Shown here: positions 59,917-64,000 of the stretch, one piece after another
Numbering within the stretch: position 1 is the stretch's first letter
Layout of the letters: every line of letters starts with the position of its first letter
Assembly (NCBI GenBank): GCA_947466075.1
Contig: CANIBP010000027.1
Span: 1-64,000, forward strand
DNA length: 64,000 nucleotides
Direction: 5' to 3'
From: Verrucomicrobiaceae bacterium
GTDB taxonomy: Bacteria > Verrucomicrobiota > Verrucomicrobiia > Verrucomicrobiales > Verrucomicrobiaceae
Position numbers and translations under genes: made by a program
Notes under the pieces: model-generated
What the model saw: the letters and a program-made list of their open reading frames with translations, nothing else
Databases searched by the model: none
Told to the model about the DNA's origin: nothing

Positions 59917-60266
59917 ATTTAGTCATCTTACTGCCGAATCCTTGGTCTATGGTTGCAGTGCATTCGCGTGAGGCATGCACGGCGTAAAGAAAATCAAGTC
60001 CTCAATGAATTTTGACTGGATAATTTGGAGTCAGGATAAATACCTGACATGACCAAATCAAACATCACACCAATCATCAATAAATGATCTGAAGTGGCAA
60101 ACTCTAGGTTTGCTAAAAAAGTCAAAGTGACCTCTCCTGAAGCATCACATACCGCCGCTTTTAGCGAGAAAATTAAGCGCGAGAGTAGCGACAGCGAGAA
60201 TAAAAATTAACCAAGCGAGAGGCATGACAAAGAATGGGTTATGATTAATTGGGTCGGTTGCTTGTC
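59917..60266. other. AT-rich intergenic region after lptD
   Basis: No firmly supported gene. A hairpin GCAAAC-TCTAG-GTTTGC lies at 60097-60113. It is followed by A6 on the plus strand, so a T-run would precede rather than follow it on the minus strand and terminator function is doubtful. A possible small membrane ORF starts inside (see 60145-60339). Confidence 0.4.
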
Positions 60267-60339
60267 TCAAGGAATGGCCAACAGAGTATCCTTGAATTTG
60301 TTGGTCCAGATACCGGTAATGGCGCTTCTGCTTTCCCAA
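60145..60339 (-). CDS. Possible small membrane protein (64 aa), doubtful
   Basis: The frame overlaps the 3' end of the proline-rich gene by 73 bp in another phase on the same strand. Its C-terminal half is a clear transmembrane helix (MPLAWLIFILAVATLALNFL). The N-terminal half may be non-coding, with a 26-codon ORF from the internal ATG as an alternative. There is no supporting ribosome-binding site. Confidence 0.25.
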   Translation of the reverse strand: MGKQKRHYRYLDQQIQGYSVGHSLRQATDPINHNPFFVMPLAWLIFILAVATLALNFLAKSGGM

Positions 60340-61256
60340 GTCTGTTGATTTGCTGTTGGCACCATGATGGGCGATTCGCCCGTAGGATCAGATTTGACCG
60401 CGTCTGCTCCAAACATCTGCACGGCCATGAGAATCACCGAGAGTACGAAACAGATCACTGAAAGCGGGACCAAGCCTGCTTCGGGATCTTTTTCCTCGTA
60501 AAACTGCTCTGCATCGGCTGCGGCGCTGCGTTTTACCGGAGCGCTCGGCGGGGCAGATATGGAAGGACGCTGCATAGCCTGTGTTGGCTGCAGTTTTACT
60601 GTCGCTTTCGGCATCGGAACGGTAGGACCACCACCGGTCATCGGTCCGGTGCCCACTCCGGGAGGACGAGGTCCTCCGGCCGTGGGCTTCTGAAGCGCAA
60701 CGGTGGGAGCGCCTGTTTCGGTTCGCGGGGCAGGTGCTGCCGGATTCTGACTGAGCGGACGCGTAGCGGCTGGGAGGCCAGCCATCGGTGCTGACGGAGG
60801 GCGCGGTGCTGAGGGTGCGCCGGGTGGCTTTGGCGCTGTCGGCGGCGCAAGGGGGCGAGCCGGAGGTGGCATCGAGCCAGAGGGCGCTGGAGCCGTGGGG
60901 GGAGGTGATGAAGCCACTGGGACGGCCGATGTGGTCTTTTTTGATGGCGGCGACATCGGAGGAGCAGGCAGCTTCACCGGTGTGGTACTCGATTTGGGCG
61001 CAGGCGGCGGCAAGGGGGCTGATGGCAGTTGAATCGGAGCCGTGGCCTTCTTGGACATCATCGGCACCACCGACGTAGTATTGAAGGATGCTGGAATGCC
61101 TCCCGTAGCCGGAGAAATAGGCGACGTTGATTCGCGGGGTTGGGTGACGCCAGCACTAGGACGACCACGCAAGGTGATGCGTACAGTTTCTTTTTTTAGC
61201 GGAACGGCGGCGGTCTTGGGCGTCGAGCCGGGTGGCGTATTTTCTGGTTCGCTCAT
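60267..61256 (-). CDS. Proline-rich protein with C-terminal transmembrane helix
   Basis: The protein is 329 aa from the ATG at 61256 (MSEPENTPPGSTPKTAAVPL). Residues ~10-265 are low-complexity, rich in Pro, Ala, Thr and Lys (PPSKKTTSAVPVASSPPPTA). Near residue 290 a single membrane helix follows (LSVICFVLSVILMAVQMFGA), then ~35 residues including WESRSAITGIWTNKF. It is likely tail-anchored, with a flexible cytoplasmic or periplasmic linker. No family recognised. It is divergent from the epimerase gene. Confidence 0.7.
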   Translation of the reverse strand: MSEPENTPPGSTPKTAAVPLKKETVRITLRGRPSAGVTQPRESTSPISPATGGIPASFNTTSVVPMMSKKATAPIQLPSAPLPPPAPKSSTTPVKLPAPPMSPPSKKTTSAVPVASSPPPTAPAPSGSMPPPARPLAPPTAPKPPGAPSAPRPPSAPMAGLPAATRPLSQNPAAPAPRTETGAPTVALQKPTAGGPRPPGVGTGPMTGGGPTVPMPKATVKLQPTQAMQRPSISAPPSAPVKRSAAADAEQFYEEKDPEAGLVPLSVICFVLSVILMAVQMFGADAVKSDPTGESPIMVPTANQQTWESRSAITGIWTNKFKDTLLAIP

Positions 61257-61374
61257 GGTGCAGGGGAAAAGATTCGGGGAATTCACTCTATTTAGCGAAT
61301 TTTGCCCCTCTGCGTCAATCCCTTTCTCCTCATGTCTTGCTTTTGTCGGCGTACTGTCCGTAAATTCACTAATC

Positions 61375-62346
61375 ATGAATATTCTTGTCACCGGCGGAGC
61401 CGGATTCATCGGCTCCCACACCGTCGAACGTCTCCTGCGCGATGACGCGGGGCAGGTCACCATCCTCGACAGTCTCAACGACTACTACAATCCAGCCATC
61501 AAGCGCGAAAATCTCAAGGCGCTAGGCCCCAAGGTGAAATTCCGCGAAGGTGACATCACCGATCCGCTGTTCGTGGCAGAGGTCTTCGACGTAGGCCATT
61601 TCGACGCCGTCATCCATCTCGCCGCACGCGCCGGTGTGCGACCTTCCATCGAGCAGCCGGAACTGTACATCGATACGAACATCAAGGGCACTTTTAACCT
61701 CCTCGAAGCTTGCCGCCGCAATGGCGTGAAGCACTTCGTCTGCGCCAGCAGCTCCTCCGTCTATGGCGTGAACAAAAAAGTGCCGTTCGCCGAGACTGAC
61801 CCCATCCTGCAGACCATCAGCCCCTACGCGATGACCAAGATGGCCGGCGAGCAGATGTGCTCGAACTATAGCCACCTATACGGCATCAAGACCGTCAACC
61901 TGCGCTTTTTCACCGTCTATGGCCCGCGCCAGCGCCCTGATTTGGCCATTTCCAAATTCACCCGACTCATTGAGGATGGCAAAGCCATCGACAAATACGG
62001 CGACGGTACCACACGGCGCGATTATACCTTCATCAATGACATCGTCGATGGAATTATCGGCTCGCTGAACTACCGCACTGGCCCGATCTGCGAGATTTTC
62101 AATCTCGGCGGCTCGCAAAATGTCTCGCTCAACGATCTCATCACCACCATTGAGCAGGCGCTCGGCAAGAAAGCCACCATCAACCAGCTCACAGATCAGC
62201 CCGGCGACGTGCCAATCACTTCTGCTGACGTCAGCAAGGCGAAGGCTCTGATCGGCTTCAAACCGACCACCACCATCGCGCAAGGTGTGCCGAAATACGT
62301 CGAATGGTTCCGCGACATGCGCTCACGCGGCATTGCGGTGAACTGA
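61375..62346 (+). CDS. NAD-dependent sugar-nucleotide epimerase (UDP-glucuronate 4-epimerase-like)
   Basis: The protein is 323 aa from the ATG at 61375, directly before the Rossmann motif (MNILVTGGAGFIGSHTVERL). Catalytic triad of extended SDRs: Ser/Thr in ASSSSVYG, Tyr and Lys in YAMTKMAGE. HLAARAGVRPSIEQPELYID and FFTVYGPRQRPDLAISKF resemble UDP-glucuronate 4-epimerases more than GalE. It acts in cytoplasmic sugar-nucleotide supply for polysaccharide. The preceding reading frame to 61042 overlaps the divergent gene and is not part of it. Confidence 0.92.
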   Translation: MNILVTGGAGFIGSHTVERLLRDDAGQVTILDSLNDYYNPAIKRENLKALGPKVKFREGDITDPLFVAEVFDVGHFDAVIHLAARAGVRPSIEQPELYIDTNIKGTFNLLEACRRNGVKHFVCASSSSVYGVNKKVPFAETDPILQTISPYAMTKMAGEQMCSNYSHLYGIKTVNLRFFTVYGPRQRPDLAISKFTRLIEDGKAIDKYGDGTTRRDYTFINDIVDGIIGSLNYRTGPICEIFNLGGSQNVSLNDLITTIEQALGKKATINQLTDQPGDVPITSADVSKAKALIGFKPTTTIAQGVPKYVEWFRDMRSRGIAVN

Positions 62347-62348
62347 AA

Positions 62349-63227
62349 TCAGAAATGCGGTGCTGACACCGTCCCGTCCTCAATCTCCTGGCGCTTCTTG
62401 CGCACGATGCCGTCGGCGATTTCGAGGACCATCTCCTCAAGCAGCAAGCGCAGGTGGCTGCCGGGGCGGTAATCGGCCGGGGCGATGTGCTTGACGCGGT
62501 CTGCCAGGCCATTGAGCTGATAGCATTTGCGGAAGCTGCTTCGATTGGCCTCGTCGGGATTGTAAACCGCCACGGCATGACCGCCGTAGCGCTTCATCAG
62601 CGTGAAGCACGGTACGTCCGTTGGTCCATCGCCCACATAGATCATGTGCTGGAAGGGGATCGGACGTAGTTCCGGTGCCATGTGATCGTTCACGTCCTCA
62701 TGCGGCTCTAGCATGCCTTTGTTGATGCGGAAGAGGTATTGCGTCTTCGTCGTGTGGCTGATCACGCGCTTGGGGAAGGTGATGCGGCCGTTTTTGTCCT
62801 CGCCAAATTCGCAGCCAAAGATGCGTTTGATGAAGGGCGCCAGCGCACTGCCATCCAGCAGCGCCTTCAGACCGGAGGAGACGATGTAATGCTCCACCTG
62901 CAAACCCAGCAGCCGGTGTTGGTCGTTCAGCACCGCATTCAGCTCGCCGAACAGCTCCGGCACGCCTTTGTAAAACCTCAGCTTCGCGCCCAGCTTGCGC
63001 AGATCCTCATTCGTCGGCCGGTCCATGTCCAGATAGTCCAGCATGCACTTCAGGTAGGCCAGTTCGCCGTCGTAGCCTTCTTGGTCCACTAGCTCGCGGC
63101 TGCGCTTCCAGAACTGCCCCGGATTGATCCCGAAGTGTGGGAACAGCGTCTCATCCTGCATGTAGGTCGGGCTGAGCGTCTGGTCGTAATCGTAGATGAT
63201 GCCGATGGTGGTCTGTTGGGAAGCCAT
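62349..63227 (-). CDS. HAD-family phosphatase-like protein
   Basis: The protein is 292 aa. Motif I is IIYDYDQTLSPTYMQ with candidate Asp13 and Asp15. YIVSSGLKALLDG is motif II, and IYVGDGPTDVPCFTLMKRYG is motif IV. The family occurs as a conserved hypothetical HAD protein in PVC and other bacteria. The substrate is unknown. The stop lies 2 bp from the convergent epimerase stop. Confidence 0.85.
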   Translation of the reverse strand: MASQQTTIGIIYDYDQTLSPTYMQDETLFPHFGINPGQFWKRSRELVDQEGYDGELAYLKCMLDYLDMDRPTNEDLRKLGAKLRFYKGVPELFGELNAVLNDQHRLLGLQVEHYIVSSGLKALLDGSALAPFIKRIFGCEFGEDKNGRITFPKRVISHTTKTQYLFRINKGMLEPHEDVNDHMAPELRPIPFQHMIYVGDGPTDVPCFTLMKRYGGHAVAVYNPDEANRSSFRKCYQLNGLADRVKHIAPADYRPGSHLRLLLEEMVLEIADGIVRKKRQEIEDGTVSAPHF

Positions 63228-63236
63228 GGTGAGGAA

Positions 63237-63326
63237 GTTGACGGTTGTTTACGGTCGTTGGCAATGGTTGACAGTGGTTTGAAACAATCGTCAACCACAG
63301 TAAACGACCGTCAACCACCGTAAACT
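63237..63326. repeat. Interspersed repeat with GTTTAC/GTTGAC units
   Basis: On the minus strand two ~20-bp direct units (GTTTACGGTGGTTGACGGTC and GTTTACTGTGGTTGACGATT) are followed by their inverse around a short spacer, giving a long imperfect hairpin. It lies between two same-strand genes and supplies the final codons of the upstream one. Confidence 0.65.
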
Positions 63327-64000
63327 CAGAGCAGCGCCTTGAACGCGCCGGAGAGTGTCGGAGAGTGTCGGATACGCAAAACCGTAGCCCATCTCCGTCG
63401 CAACGCGAGGAATCACTCGCTGGCCGCCGAGCAGCATCTCCTCCGCCATGCCGCGCAGGAGGAGTTTCAGCGCAAAGGCTGGGGCATGGAAAAAGGCGGG
63501 GCGTTTCAGCGCGGCGGCCAGTTGGGTGGTGAACTCCGCATTCGTCACCGCCTCCGGCGCGCACAGGTTCACCGGCCCGCGCAGCGTGTCGGTTTGAATC
63601 GCCTTCAGGATGATGGCCACCGCATCATCCACATGAATCCATGCCATCCACTGCGCACCAGAACCGAGTTTGCCGCCGAGGCCGAGGCCAAACACACGCT
63701 TCAGCAGTGGCAACGCTCCACCATTTTTGCCTAGCACCATGCCTGTGCGCAGCAGCACCACGCGCATGCCCAGAGCTTCCGCTCGCATCGCCGCCTTTTC
63801 CCAGCCTGCGCAGACATCCGCCAAAAAACCTTCCCCTCGTGGTGAAGTCTCATCCACGGGATTGTCACCGCTGTTGCCGTAGAATCCCGCACCTGACGCA
63901 CACACCAGCACCTTCGGCCTATTTTCCGGCTGCCACGTCGCCAAATGCCCCACTAGCGCCGCCGTGAAGTCCACGCGGCTTTTCCAGATGCGCTCACGCT
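63291..64000 (-). CDS. TIGR01777-type epimerase (SDR), 5' end outside the window
   Basis: A partial protein; the frame is open to the window edge (RERIWKSRVDFTAALVGHLA precedes the nominal GTG start and is family-like). Seen: VLVCASGAGFYGNSGDNPVD, WIHVDDAVAIILKAI and LRGPVNLCAPEAVTNAEF, all typical of the YfcH/TIGR01777 family. The C-terminal LRWLTVVYCG is read from the adjacent repeat rather than the family sequence, so the repeat may have replaced the natural end. Function within the family is poorly known. Confidence 0.85.
   Translation of the reverse strand, partial: RERIWKSRVDFTAALVGHLATWQPENRPKVLVCASGAGFYGNSGDNPVDETSPRGEGFLADVCAGWEKAAMRAEALGMRVVLLRTGMVLGKNGGALPLLKRVFGLGLGGKLGSGAQWMAWIHVDDAVAIILKAIQTDTLRGPVNLCAPEAVTNAEFTTQLAAALKRPAFFHAPAFALKLLLRGMAEEMLLGGQRVIPRVATEMGYGFAYPTLSDTLRRVQGAALSLRWLTVVYCG

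Overview
The window looks like a chromosome segment of a Verrucomicrobiota bacterium (PVC group). The evidence is two DUF1592/DUF1552 secreted-protein pairs, a PVC-type heme-binding dehydrogenase/cytochrome fusion, a DUF1080 protein, FlgD-Ig/NHL giants, and Gram-negative outer-membrane genes (LpxA, LptD). All calls were made by reading the sequence; no database search was run.

Layout. 1-10.3 kb is housekeeping: gcvT-gcvH, an M3 oligopeptidase, an MFS transporter, trxB, a Gfo/Idh/MocA oxidoreductase with a nearby AraC regulator, tRNA-Leu, ndk and a HAD phosphatase. 10.3-24.6 kb is accessory. It holds two integrative elements inserted into two convergent tRNA genes that would lie only 19 nt apart without them. 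Element 1 (2.4 kb, tRNA-Arg) carries a tyrosine integrase and almost nothing else. Element 2 (11.8 kb, a CAT-anticodon tRNA) carries an integrase, a small HTH protein, a res / AlbA-type ATPase / mod restriction-modification cluster, a HigBA-like toxin-antitoxin pair bracketed by a 277-bp repeat, and an HUH-type replication protein. 24.6-31.8 kb holds two divergent SNF2-family helicases and a SWIM protein. 31.8-56.2 kb is a large secretome block: a five-gene operon-like run, two DUF1592-DUF1552 modules, and three members of one unnamed secreted family. 56.3-64 kb returns to envelope and housekeeping genes: tRNA-Ser, lpxA, lptD, a proline-rich membrane protein, a sugar-nucleotide epimerase, a HAD protein and a TIGR01777 epimerase cut by the window end.

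Most interesting points. (1) The attachment core of element 1 lies inside its integrase gene. In the integrated state the protein ends in a short tail read from the antisense of tRNA-Arg. In the excised circle the same frame continues for 56 different codons, so the integrase C-terminus would switch with integration state. (2) Element 2 replaces the 5' half, and so the promoter, of its host tRNA; the original half and a promoter-like sequence are stranded 11.8 kb away. (3) A 277-bp repeat with compensatory changes in its hairpin flanks the toxin-antitoxin pair. (4) 10-bp-phased TGCAA arrays occur at two places in element 2, one of them upstream of the HUH Rep gene.
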